From CAZVFH01 sp964626415 (GTDB taxonomy: Bacteria; Patescibacteriota; UBA1384; XYA2-FULL-43-10; CAINNR01): 19,515 nt of DNA. Every line of letters begins with the position of its first letter. Position 1 is the first letter of the stretch. The notes beneath the pieces are model-generated. The model did no database searches. It was not told where the DNA came from and saw nothing but the letters and a program-made list of their open reading frames with translations. The stretch lies in the NCBI GenBank assembly GCA_964626415.1, contig CAZVFH010000011.1:1-19515 (forward strand), written 5' to 3'. Positions 13,217-19,439 of this stretch are shown one piece after another. Made by a program: the position numbers and the translations under genes.

Positions 13217-13225
13217 TGTTACGAT
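13217..13225 (+). promoter_or_regulatory. Extended -10 promoter of metG, predicted leaderless
   Basis: TGTTACGAT at 13217-13225 ends 7 nt before the metG ATG, the same spacing as in front of uvrD and the G5 gene. No Shine-Dalgarno sequence is present. Confidence 0.55.
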
Positions 13226-13232
13226 AAAACTA

Positions 13233-14744
13233 ATGTCAAAACAATTTTACATCACAACCCCAATTTATTATGTTAATGATGTGCCGCATATTGGGCATGC
13301 TTACACAACTATTGCCGCCGATGTACTTTTTAGATTTTATAAATCCCGCGGTGGAGAGGTCTTTTTTTTGACTGGTGTTGACGAGCATGGGACAAAAATT
13401 GCCGAAGCGGCAAAAGCAGCTGGAAAATCGCCGAAGGAGTTCGTCGACAATGTCGCGCTAAGATTCGTCGAGAGTTGGAAAAAATTAAATATCAATTATT
13501 CAGAATTTTTTCGAACAACAAATCCAGAGCATGAAAAAGAAGTTCAAGAATTGATATTGGAATTGCAAAAACGGGGTTTTATCGAAAAACGAAAATATGA
13601 AGGATTATATTGTGTCGCCTGTGAAAAGTTTTTAATGCCAGATGAACTAGTTGATGGAAATTGCCCTGATCACGGAACAAAACCGGAAAAGCACTCGGAG
13701 GAGAATTATTTTTTTCTTTTGTCTAAATTCGGCGATAAGTTATTAAAAATCATCGAATCCGGCGAATTTCAAATTTTGCCGGAGTCACGCCGAAATGAAG
13801 TTGTTGGCAAGATTAAAAGTGGTCTCGAGGATATTTCAATTTCAAGGCAAAAAGTCGAGTGGGGAATTCCATTTCCGGGCGACGAGTCACAAACTATATA
13901 TGTCTGGATAGACGCGCTGATAAATTATTGGTCTGCAACCAAAATTTACAAAAATTCCAAGAAACAAGAAACAAGCTCCAAACAAATCACAAATCACAAT
14001 ATTCAAAATCTAAACAGCACGGAAGCAATACAACAATTTAGCAATATAACAATTCCTCTATGGCCGCCAGATATTCAATTAATGGCAAAAGATATTCTTT
14101 GGTTTCACGGGATAATTTGGCCGGCGCTTTTAATGGCGCTTGAGCTTCCACTTCCAAAAAAAATCTTTGCTCACGGATTTTTCACCGTTGACGGCAATAA
14201 AATGAGCAAGACCCGCGGCAATGTTCTTGATCCTAATAAATTGGTTGATAAATTCGGCGCCGACGCCGTGCGCTATGCTGTTTTGCGCGAATTTCCCTTT
14301 GGTGAAGATGGCGACATTTCAGAGGAAAAAATCGCCGCACGATACGAAAATGATTTGGCAAATGGATTGGGTAATTTATTGCAAAGGACGATTTCGATGA
14401 TAATTAAATACAAATTCGAAATCCGAAATCCGAAATCCGAAACAAATCCGAAATCCGAAATCCAAATATCAAAACTGATCGAAGAATTGAAATTTGATCA
14501 GGCACTGATGGAAATTTGGAAAATTGTCGGCGAGTTAAATTCATACATTGATGATAATAAGCCATGGGAATTAGCAAAATCCGACCAAAAAAAATTATCC
14601 GAAGTTTTGTCGTTTGTTTTTTCTAATCTCTCATCTCTCATTTCTCCTATCTTACCTTTCATGCCCGAGACAGCGGAAAAAATGAAAAAACAACTCGAGA
14701 CTTTGGAACCGGAGCCGTTATTTCCGCGGATTGAAATAAAATAG
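13233..14744 (+). CDS. metG: Methionyl-tRNA synthetase, short form
   Basis: A 503-aa class I aminoacyl-tRNA synthetase that charges tRNA-Met. HIGH motif in PHIGHAY (19-22), zinc knuckle YCVACEKF...CPDH (CxxC...CxxH), the catalytic core GIPFPGD and YVWIDALINYW, KDILWFHGIIWPAL, and NKMSKTRGN near residue 322 (KMSKS). The C-terminal tRNA-binding/dimerisation domain of E. coli MetG is absent, as in short bacterial forms. The frame extends to 13188, but ATG 13233 is where family homology starts and where the -10 points. Two repeat-derived insertions are translated: about residues 239-274 (DNA 13951-14054), between the WIDAL block and the PPDIQLMAKDI block, and about 394-411 (DNA 14414-14463) in the anticodon-binding helical domain. 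A CTCTCAT repeat (14624-14647) lies near the end. All catalytic motifs are intact. Confidence 0.96.
   Translation: MSKQFYITTPIYYVNDVPHIGHAYTTIAADVLFRFYKSRGGEVFFLTGVDEHGTKIAEAAKAAGKSPKEFVDNVALRFVESWKKLNINYSEFFRTTNPEHEKEVQELILELQKRGFIEKRKYEGLYCVACEKFLMPDELVDGNCPDHGTKPEKHSEENYFFLLSKFGDKLLKIIESGEFQILPESRRNEVVGKIKSGLEDISISRQKVEWGIPFPGDESQTIYVWIDALINYWSATKIYKNSKKQETSSKQITNHNIQNLNSTEAIQQFSNITIPLWPPDIQLMAKDILWFHGIIWPALLMALELPLPKKIFAHGFFTVDGNKMSKTRGNVLDPNKLVDKFGADAVRYAVLREFPFGEDGDISEEKIAARYENDLANGLGNLLQRTISMIIKYKFEIRNPKSETNPKSEIQISKLIEELKFDQALMEIWKIVGELNSYIDDNKPWELAKSDQKKLSEVLSFVFSNLSSLISPILPFMPETAEKMKKQLETLEPEPLFPRIEIK
13951..14054. repeat. In-frame composite repeat in metG
   Basis: 7-bp-period units CAAGAAA (13960-13975) and ACAAATC (13983-13997) are followed by an 8-bp-period run (CAATACAA, CAATTTAG, CAATATAA, CAATTCC; 14026-14054). 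A close relative of the last run lies in the membrane-protein gene at 5079-5107. Confidence 0.75.
14414..14463. repeat. In-frame 7-bp tandem repeat (CGAAATC) in metG
   Basis: CGAAATC repeats at 7-bp spacing, with one AACAAAT interruption, and is translated as EIRNPKSETNPKSEI. Same unit as in the uvrD insertion at 6517-6552. Confidence 0.85.
14624..14647. repeat. 7-bp-period repeat (CTCTCAT) in metG
   Basis: TCTCTCA, TCTCTCA, TTTCTCC in tandem, encoding NLSSLISP near the C-terminus. Confidence 0.55.
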
Positions 14745-14754
14745 TTGACTCCAT

Positions 14755-14783
14755 AATTTTGATTTTTGATTTTTGCATTTTGA
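14755..14783 (-). repeat. 7-bp-period repeat (CAAAATG), inverted copy
   Basis: On the minus strand the units CAAAATG, CAAAAAT, CAAAAAT and CAAAATT are followed by ATGGAG. This is an inverted relative of 10312-10345, filling the metG to EamA gap. Confidence 0.75.
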
Positions 14784-14792
14784 ATTATTATT

Positions 14793-15632
14793 ATGCTACA
14801 AGCAATATTCGCATCAATTGGTTACGCCGGAGGGGTAATTGTCGACAAAATTGTCCTCTCCCGCTACAAGATTCCGGTCAAGCGATTTGTGCCGCTACTT
14901 TTTTTGTGGCTGGCAGTTTTGACATTTTTTCTATTGCCTCGTTTTGGTGTTATTAATTGGGCAGAATTTTTAACACTGCGATATCTTTTTTATTTTATTT
15001 TGATGATTTTGGTTGCAATCACATGGAATATTTTTTATTATCGCGGAATTCAAGAAGAGACGATTCACGAGTTTGAACTGATTATGATGCTCACTCCTCT
15101 CACAACAATCATCCTTTCGGAAATTTTTCTGCCGAGCGAAAGGAATTTGCCGGTTTTTGTTGCCGGAATAATCGCATCACTTGCACTCGTCGCTACTCGC
15201 TTTCGCCATCATCATCTTCAATATTCGAGGCAGACATCAATAGTTCTCACCGCGATGTTTCTGATGTCGGTTGAATCAATTATCATCAGACAACTGCTTT
15301 TGGTTTTTTCGCCGGCGGCGCTATATTTTACTCGGACGGCGGTAATGGCGATTTTATTTTTGATTTTTTGGCGGCCAAAGCTTCTTGAGATGCCGAAAAA
15401 ATGTTTTTTCTACACAATTATTACTGCCGCTTTTGGCGTTTTGCAGATGGTTCTAAAATTTTACGGCTTTGTTAAACTCGGCGTTGCTGAAACAACTTTG
15501 CTTTTGATTCTCGGACCTTTCATTGTCTACTTTTTTTCCTCGTTTTATTTCAAAGAGTACATCAAAAAAAGCGACATCGTCGCCGCACTGATCGTTGTTG
15601 GGGCAATTTTATATGTGACATTTTTTAAGTAG
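14793..15632 (+). CDS. EamA/DMT-superfamily membrane transporter
   Basis: A 279-aa protein of about ten membrane helices in two five-helix halves, as in the drug/metabolite transporter superfamily. The second half carries typical EamA features: PAALYFTRTAVMAILF, a FGVLQMVLKFYGFVKLGVAE segment, then a final pair ending ALIVVGAILYVTFF. No large soluble domain is present. The substrate is unknown; EamA proteins export or import amino acids, nucleotide sugars or other small metabolites. The ATG at 14793 follows a repeat that provides no Shine-Dalgarno sequence. A REP-like element (15640-15688) separates it from the glycosyltransferase. Confidence 0.8.
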   Translation: MLQAIFASIGYAGGVIVDKIVLSRYKIPVKRFVPLLFLWLAVLTFFLLPRFGVINWAEFLTLRYLFYFILMILVAITWNIFYYRGIQEETIHEFELIMMLTPLTTIILSEIFLPSERNLPVFVAGIIASLALVATRFRHHHLQYSRQTSIVLTAMFLMSVESIIIRQLLLVFSPAALYFTRTAVMAILFLIFWRPKLLEMPKKCFFYTIITAAFGVLQMVLKFYGFVKLGVAETTLLLILGPFIVYFFSSFYFKEYIKKSDIVAALIVVGAILYVTFFK

Positions 15633-15639
15633 CAAACTC

Positions 15640-15688
15640 TGGAGCCCACGCTTTAGCGTGTTACTAAACAAGCTAAAGCTTGCACTCC
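15640..15688. repeat. REP-like GGAGT element, copy 3
   Basis: TGGAGCC, hairpin CACGCTTTAGCGTG, hairpin CAAGCTAAAGCTTG, then ACTCC. Nearly the same as copy 2 at 11897-11945. It lies 7 nt after a stop and 13 nt before a start. Confidence 0.85.
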
Positions 15689-15701
15689 TTTGGGTAAAAC
15701 T

Positions 15702-16934
15702 ATGAGTAAAGTTTTAATTGATGGACGATTTATCGGCGTTGGCGATTCGATAAGCCGAGTAACACTCGGGCTTCTCGGTCAGTTTTTGAAGTTGGACAAA
15801 GAAAATCAATATTCGCTTTTGATTCGGCCAGCCGGAGTCAGGGTTTTAAAGGAGTTCGGTTTCTGGGACCGCGAAGACCTGCGCATTGAGGTTTTGGACA
15901 TTCCACATTATTCTGTAGCCGAACAAACGAAACTTTTTATCTGGCTCAATAAGAAGCCGTATGACTTGGTTTTTTTTACTCAATTTAATCATCCGATTCG
16001 TTATCGCAAACCGTTTGTCGTCGCAATTCACGATATGACAACTTTCGGCTATTTTCACTATCAAAATCCGGCAAAAGTCGCGGTGTTTAAAGCGGTGATG
16101 AGGTCGGCGGTAAAAAATTCAAAGAAGATTTTGACTCCTTCTGAAAATAGCAAAAAAGAGATAATTGATCATTACAAAATCGATTCGAAAAAAATTAAAG
16201 TGATGTATCTGGGGATTTATGAAAATTACTTAAGGATCTCAAAACTTGGTGTTGCCGAGAAAAAACGATTAGGCGAGAAATTCAAAAAGGAGTATAAAAT
16301 TTCCGGCGACTATTTTTTATATACTGGAATGTGGAAGAAGCATAAAAACTTGGTTCGAATGCTTAAAGCATTCGAACAAGTTGTTAAAAGTGAAAAGTCG
16401 AAAGTGAAAAGTTCAAGGATTCAGCTGGTTTTGGTTGGGAAAATTGATCAAAATGAACCGGAAGTTATTGCTGAAATAGAAAGAATAAATTACAAGATAC
16501 AAGATACAAGATACAATAACCAAAAAAATTCCAAATTACAAATTCCAAATTACAAATTAGGCAATAGTAATTATCCTATTATCGCCGTTGGTTTTGTGCC
16601 GGAGGAATTTTTACCGGCGGCCTATGCTGGTGCGCTGGCTTATGTTCAGCCGTCGCTAAACGAGGGTTTTGGCTGGCCGCCACTGGAAGCGATGGCTTGC
16701 GGAACGCCGGTTATTGCTTCAAATGTTTCAGCAACGCCGGAAATTCTGGGCGACGCGGCACTTTATTTCGATCCTTATAACGAAAATGATATCGCCAAAA
16801 AAATGTCGCTAATTGTTGATGATTTTAAACTTCGACTTGATTTGCAAAAAAAAGGTCTTGAACAAATTAAAAACTACTCTTGGCAAAAAACCGCCGAAAT
16901 TGCTTTAAAAGTGATCAACGAAGTTTTGAAATAA
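15702..16934 (+). CDS. GT4-family glycosyltransferase (GT-B fold)
   Basis: A 410-aa retaining glycosyltransferase, probably cytoplasmic or membrane-associated, transferring a sugar (often mannose in this branch) from a nucleotide donor to a glycan or lipid. The N-terminal acceptor domain starts MSKVLIDGRFIGVGDSISR and includes VVAIHDMTTF. The donor domain has FLYTGMWKKHKNLVRMLKAF and the GT4 EX7E motif in NEGFGWPPLEAMACGTPVIAS near residue 320, then ATPEILGDAALYFDP. The frame extends to a TTG at 15690, but ATG 15702 starts the family homology. Two repeat-derived stretches are translated: about residues 227-238 (16383-16415) and 263-286 (16490-16560), both between the strands LVLVGK and IIAVGFV of the donor domain. 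Catalytic motifs are intact. Confidence 0.93.
   Translation: MSKVLIDGRFIGVGDSISRVTLGLLGQFLKLDKENQYSLLIRPAGVRVLKEFGFWDREDLRIEVLDIPHYSVAEQTKLFIWLNKKPYDLVFFTQFNHPIRYRKPFVVAIHDMTTFGYFHYQNPAKVAVFKAVMRSAVKNSKKILTPSENSKKEIIDHYKIDSKKIKVMYLGIYENYLRISKLGVAEKKRLGEKFKKEYKISGDYFLYTGMWKKHKNLVRMLKAFEQVVKSEKSKVKSSRIQLVLVGKIDQNEPEVIAEIERINYKIQDTRYNNQKNSKLQIPNYKLGNSNYPIIAVGFVPEEFLPAAYAGALAYVQPSLNEGFGWPPLEAMACGTPVIASNVSATPEILGDAALYFDPYNENDIAKKMSLIVDDFKLRLDLQKKGLEQIKNYSWQKTAEIALKVINEVLK
16383..16415. repeat. In-frame 7-bp repeat (GAAAAGT)
   Basis: TAAAAGT, GAAAAGT, CGAAAGT, GAAAAGT in tandem. A pure GAAAAGT array would contain TGA in frame; here the CG substitution falls where it removes that stop. Confidence 0.7.
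16490..16560. repeat. In-frame 7-bp repeats (ACAAGAT and CAAATTA)
   Basis: Three ACAAGAT units (16492-16512) are followed by CCAAATT/ACAAATT units (16530-16558). They are translated as NYKIQDTRYNNQ and KLQIPNYKL inside the glycosyltransferase. Confidence 0.85.
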
Positions 16935-16956
16935 AAAAGCTCCGCCATCACGGAGC
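16933..16956 (-). terminator. Terminator of the minus-strand orphan at 16979-17272
   Basis: On the minus strand, GCTCCG (16956-16951) pairs with CGGAGC (16944-16939), followed by six T. It overlaps the glycosyltransferase stop codon from the other side. Confidence 0.8.
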
Positions 16957-16978
16957 GTCAGATATAAATTTGACAATA

Positions 16979-17272
16979 TTATGTTCTGAAAAATTCAACA
17001 ATTGCACCATCTCCACCAATTGCTCTGCCAGTAGAATCTATAACATTATAATCGTAATCTGAATTCTTGAGGTCAGGGGAGCTAGTTAGATAATGAAATG
17101 CATATTCGTAACTATCAAATTTCATTGCTCCATCAGGACTAAAGCCAAAGCTGAAAGGATGTTGGTAAAAGGTCAATCTGCTGTTGATTTTACGATCGGA
17201 TGGGCTTCTTATTGGTTTTTCCAGTGAAGCAAAACCGCAAATATAAAATGGCGGTTGGATCGGTGCTGACAT
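16979..17272 (-). CDS. Small orphan protein, 97 aa, unknown function
   Basis: The family is not recognised. A soluble 97-aa protein rich in aromatic residues and Ser/Asp, for example FDSYEYAFHYLTSSPDL and SDYDYNVIDSTGRAIGGDG. There is no signal peptide or membrane segment. A GTG at 17281 is in frame, but GGAGGT (17284-17279) overlaps it and lies 6 nt before the ATG at 17272. It has its own promoter (TTGACT / TAGAAT) and terminator, in the same stand-alone arrangement as the orphans at 11986 and 12708. It is divergent from the pyrophosphatase-like gene, and their promoters lie side by side. Confidence 0.65.
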   Translation of the reverse strand: MSAPIQPPFYICGFASLEKPIRSPSDRKINSRLTFYQHPFSFGFSPDGAMKFDSYEYAFHYLTSSPDLKNSDYDYNVIDSTGRAIGGDGAIVEFFRT

Positions 17273-17307
17273 TACGGTCACCTCCGTGGAATTTATCAGA
17301 CATTATA

Positions 17308-17335
17308 ATTCTAGCAATTTTTTTTCAAAAGTCAA
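17308..17335 (-). promoter_or_regulatory. Promoter of the 97-aa orphan
   Basis: On the minus strand, TTGACT (17335-17330), a 16-bp spacer and an extended -10 TGCTAGAAT, hexamer at 17313-17308. Confidence 0.65.
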
Positions 17336-17339
17336 ATGC

Positions 17340-17368
17340 TTGCGATGGCAAAAATTTTCTGCTACGCT
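17340..17368 (+). promoter_or_regulatory. Candidate extended -10 promoter, leaderless
   Basis: TTGCGA (17340-17345), a 17-bp spacer and TGCTACGCT with hexamer at 17363-17368. It lies 8 nt before the ATG at 17377 and back to back with the minus-strand promoter at 17308-17335. Confidence 0.5.
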
Positions 17369-17376
17369 GGCTATAA

Positions 17377-18891
17377 ATGATGTTCACAATCATCACGATT
17401 TCAATTTTCTCACTCTCAGTTTTGGCGTTCGCTGGCGCTTGGTTTTTGTTCTCAAGTGTGAAAAAGAAATCGATTGCTTCAAAAAAAATCTTCGATCTAA
17501 CTTTTGCCAGCAAAAAAAACAGTCGTGTCGACATTCTTTTCATTGGGAAAAATCTTGGTCTTGTGGGAATTGTTGTCTTTACAACACTTCTATATCTTTT
17601 CGGTTGGCAAATTGCTTGTGGATTTCTTGCTGGTTTAGCCGTGTCAGTCATAATCAGTTTTTTCACTGCCGAAATTATCACTTCATCTTCAGGGAAAATT
17701 TTGGAGTCGACAAAAAATGACCTTTCTCTGGCATTTTCAATTGCCAAAAAATCAGCAGTTGCAGTTTGTCTTATGATTTTTTCTTTGCTTTTACTTGTTG
17801 TCATCACCTCTTTAGCTTTTTCTATTGATATCAATGTCTTGTTTGCCTTTGCTCTCGGCGCTGGAATTTTGACAATATTCTCAAAGGCAGAAAAAAGTCA
17901 GCCGAAAAGTTTTGAATTTGCCAGTGGCTATTTTGGAACTTTTATTATTGCGATTGTTGTCGTCGTAATCACAATGCAAAATAGTTCAGGTGAAAAAATT
18001 GCGACGATTTTTCCACTGATCCTAATCTCTATTGCCTTGATTTCAGCGATCGTTGGATCTATGTTCTGGCGAGTAAAGAAAGGGAAAAACATCCTGTCTT
18101 TTTTGCCGTCAATTTTTGTCTTTCTTATCTTGCTTTTTGCCGGATATTATTTCGCCGGTCGCTATATCTCTTTTTCTTATTTTAATCTTCAAACCATCAC
18201 CCTTGGGGCTTTGGGATTTTTGGGTCTGACTATTTTAGTCAAGGCATTTGAGGTTTTGTTAAACGAGTCAACGACAATTAAAAATTCTACCGGCGCAGAT
18301 GATCAATTCCAAAATTTGGATTTGCTTGCTTCTTTCGACAAAAAAAGCCGACTTTTTATAAAATATTCTTCGGCGCTTGCGACATTTGCCGTCAGCGCTT
18401 TATTATTTATTTATTTTACTTCAAAAGTCAGTGGAGATTTCTTACTTTCAAATCCTGTTGTCATCGCAGGACTCGTGGTCGGTGGAATTTTGCCGTATCT
18501 TTTTATTCTTTCGAAAAAAACGGGAAGAATTTTAGAGACATCTGCCATCGGAATTTTACCAATTTTTCTTACTCTGGTTTTTGGTAGCAATTTTTTTGCC
18601 GGAATTTTGGCCGGAATGATTTTGCTTGGATTGTTTTTGGCGATTTCCAGAGAAGATGGTTTACTTGCCAGCCCGCTTATTAAATCGTCACTGCTTGTTC
18701 CAATTATCGCCGTCTCATATATTTTAGTTGATTATACTTTGAAAATACGGTTGATAATTGCCGGCGCCGCCACTTTGATTTTGGTAATCTATTTTGTCTC
18801 GGTCAGATACAAGCAGATTTGGAGCTGGTTTTTAAAACTTTGGAAAAAATATGTCAGAAGAACAAAAATTGTTGAAAGTAAAGTCAATTGA
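17377..18891 (+). CDS. Membrane pyrophosphatase homologue lacking catalytic motifs (pseudoenzyme)
   Basis: A 504-aa integral membrane protein of about 12-14 helices. Several blocks align by eye with ion-pumping membrane pyrophosphatases (HppA): GFLAGLAVSVIISFFTAEI with the helix after GF.GA.LSG.AGYIGM, then NDLSLAFSIAKKSAV with the SL..GL.LAF.SGA region; ALGAGILTIFSKA with LGFGASLISIFAR; AIVGSMFWRVKKGKNIL with SIIGTFFVKLG..NNIM; and LSNPVVIAGLVVGGILPYLF with SNPYVVVGLL.GG.LPYLF. The PPi/Mg-binding loops are missing: no DVGADLVGKVE, no DNVGDN, no GGAWDNAKK. It is about 200 aa shorter than a real enzyme (about 700 aa). The frame is fully open, so it is not a simple pseudogene. ATG 17380 is an alternative start. 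It overlaps the next gene by 41 nt. Its role is unknown; a structural or regulatory paralogue is an inference. Confidence 0.7.
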   Translation: MMFTIITISIFSLSVLAFAGAWFLFSSVKKKSIASKKIFDLTFASKKNSRVDILFIGKNLGLVGIVVFTTLLYLFGWQIACGFLAGLAVSVIISFFTAEIITSSSGKILESTKNDLSLAFSIAKKSAVAVCLMIFSLLLLVVITSLAFSIDINVLFAFALGAGILTIFSKAEKSQPKSFEFASGYFGTFIIAIVVVVITMQNSSGEKIATIFPLILISIALISAIVGSMFWRVKKGKNILSFLPSIFVFLILLFAGYYFAGRYISFSYFNLQTITLGALGFLGLTILVKAFEVLLNESTTIKNSTGADDQFQNLDLLASFDKKSRLFIKYSSALATFAVSALLFIYFTSKVSGDFLLSNPVVIAGLVVGGILPYLFILSKKTGRILETSAIGILPIFLTLVFGSNFFAGILAGMILLGLFLAISREDGLLASPLIKSSLLVPIIAVSYILVDYTLKIRLIIAGAATLILVIYFVSVRYKQIWSWFLKLWKKYVRRTKIVESKVN

Positions 18892-19060
18892 TGATGGAAA
18901 AGTTGTCGTCGTTGCCAATGGCCAAGAAATAGAGTTAAAAAAGGATTTTTTGCCGGCAAAAGTCAAAGTTGGCGATAAGTTTTTAATTGTCTCGAAAAAC
19001 GATCTCTCGCATCAAAAATCGGCCAAAGAACTCTTGAATGAGATTTTGGGAATAGAGTAA
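18851..19060 (+). CDS. Small beta-rich protein, DUF3006-like
   Basis: A 69-aa protein whose pattern, DDGKVVVVANGQEIELKKDF then LPAKVKVGDKFLIV, resembles the short DUF3006 family (a small beta-barrel with an LP..VKEGD-type turn). It ends in a short helix. It starts at ATG 18851 inside the last 41 nt of the pyrophosphatase-like gene in another frame, so the two are translationally coupled. No signal peptide. The function of DUF3006-like proteins is not known; coupling suggests a link with the membrane protein. No T-run terminator follows, only the palindromic element at 19071. Confidence 0.7.
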   Translation: MSEEQKLLKVKSIDDGKVVVVANGQEIELKKDFLPAKVKVGDKFLIVSKNDLSHQKSAKELLNEILGIE

Positions 19061-19070
19061 TGGTTTTTCC

Positions 19071-19138
19071 GTCATCCCGAATTTATTTCGGGATCTCAGC
19101 AATTAATTATTGGGATGCTGAAATAAATTCAGCATGAC
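19071..19138. repeat. GTCAT-ended palindromic element, intergenic copy
   Basis: 68 bp from GTCATCCCGAA to TTCAGCATGAC, with two hairpins (ATCCCGAA/TTCGGGAT and ATGCTGAA/TTCAGCAT). It is the compact form of the element inside the membrane-protein gene at 3668-3765, starting 11 nt after a stop codon. Confidence 0.9.
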
Positions 19139-19164
19139 AGACACAGCGGAACAGAAGTACCAAC

Positions 19165-19194
19165 AAAAAACGGACCGACTTTTTAGTCAACCCG
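19165..19194 (-). terminator. Terminator of the small zinc-ribbon gene
   Basis: On the minus strand a 10-bp stem (CGGGTTGACT with AGTCGGTCCG, three G-T pairs, AAAA loop) is followed by six T. It lies about 50 nt after the stop. Confidence 0.75.
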
Positions 19195-19241
19195 AGTGTA
19201 ATGCATTTAAAACCAATTGTCTCTCTTTTATTTAATTAATA

Positions 19242-19439
19242 TCAGATCTTTTGTCTTTCATATTCGCTTTTCGGAAAGTCGCTGATTTTCTGGACATTGG
19301 CACCGCAAAACGAATTTCCACAAGTCATGTGTTTTCCTATTGATCTTGGATCATCATACAATTCTGATCCATCCCAAATTTCTTCACAACCGACACATCG
19401 AAAAGTTCCAATCGGTTTTTCCGCTTCCCTAGTGTGCAT
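19242..19439 (-). CDS. Small zinc-ribbon-like protein, 65 aa
   Basis: A 65-aa protein with two cysteine pairs, RCVGCEE (CxxC) and TCGNSFCGAN (Cx4C), spaced about 20 residues apart. This fits a small zinc-binding ribbon or knuckle, and zinc binding is inferred from the spacing only. The start is fixed by AAGGAGG (19451-19445) 5 nt before the ATG; AGGAGG and CGGAAATG around the start match the 128-aa orphan at 12372. It ends with TGA and has a terminator on its own strand. A GC-rich alternating stretch (GCGCGTGCGCGC) directly precedes the ribosome site. The family is not recognised; small DNA-, RNA- or protein-binding roles are all possible. Confidence 0.65.
   Translation of the reverse strand: MHTREAEKPIGTFRCVGCEEIWDGSELYDDPRSIGKHMTCGNSFCGANVQKISDFPKSEYERQKI

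Noticed and set aside
13188..13232. Longer start of metG
   Set aside because: MetRS homology begins at MSKQFYITTPIYY (13233), and a -10 box lies inside the extension.
14414..14463. CRISPR array
   Set aside because: The units are 7 bp and tandem without spacers, and the region is translated within metG.
17325..17834. 169-codon frame on the minus strand
   Set aside because: Antisense shadow of the pyrophosphatase-like gene; no ribosome site, and it runs over the promoter region.
17377..18891. Pseudogene call for the pyrophosphatase-like gene
   Set aside because: 504 codons are open, start and coupled downstream gene are intact, and the missing motifs are lost cleanly rather than by frameshift.
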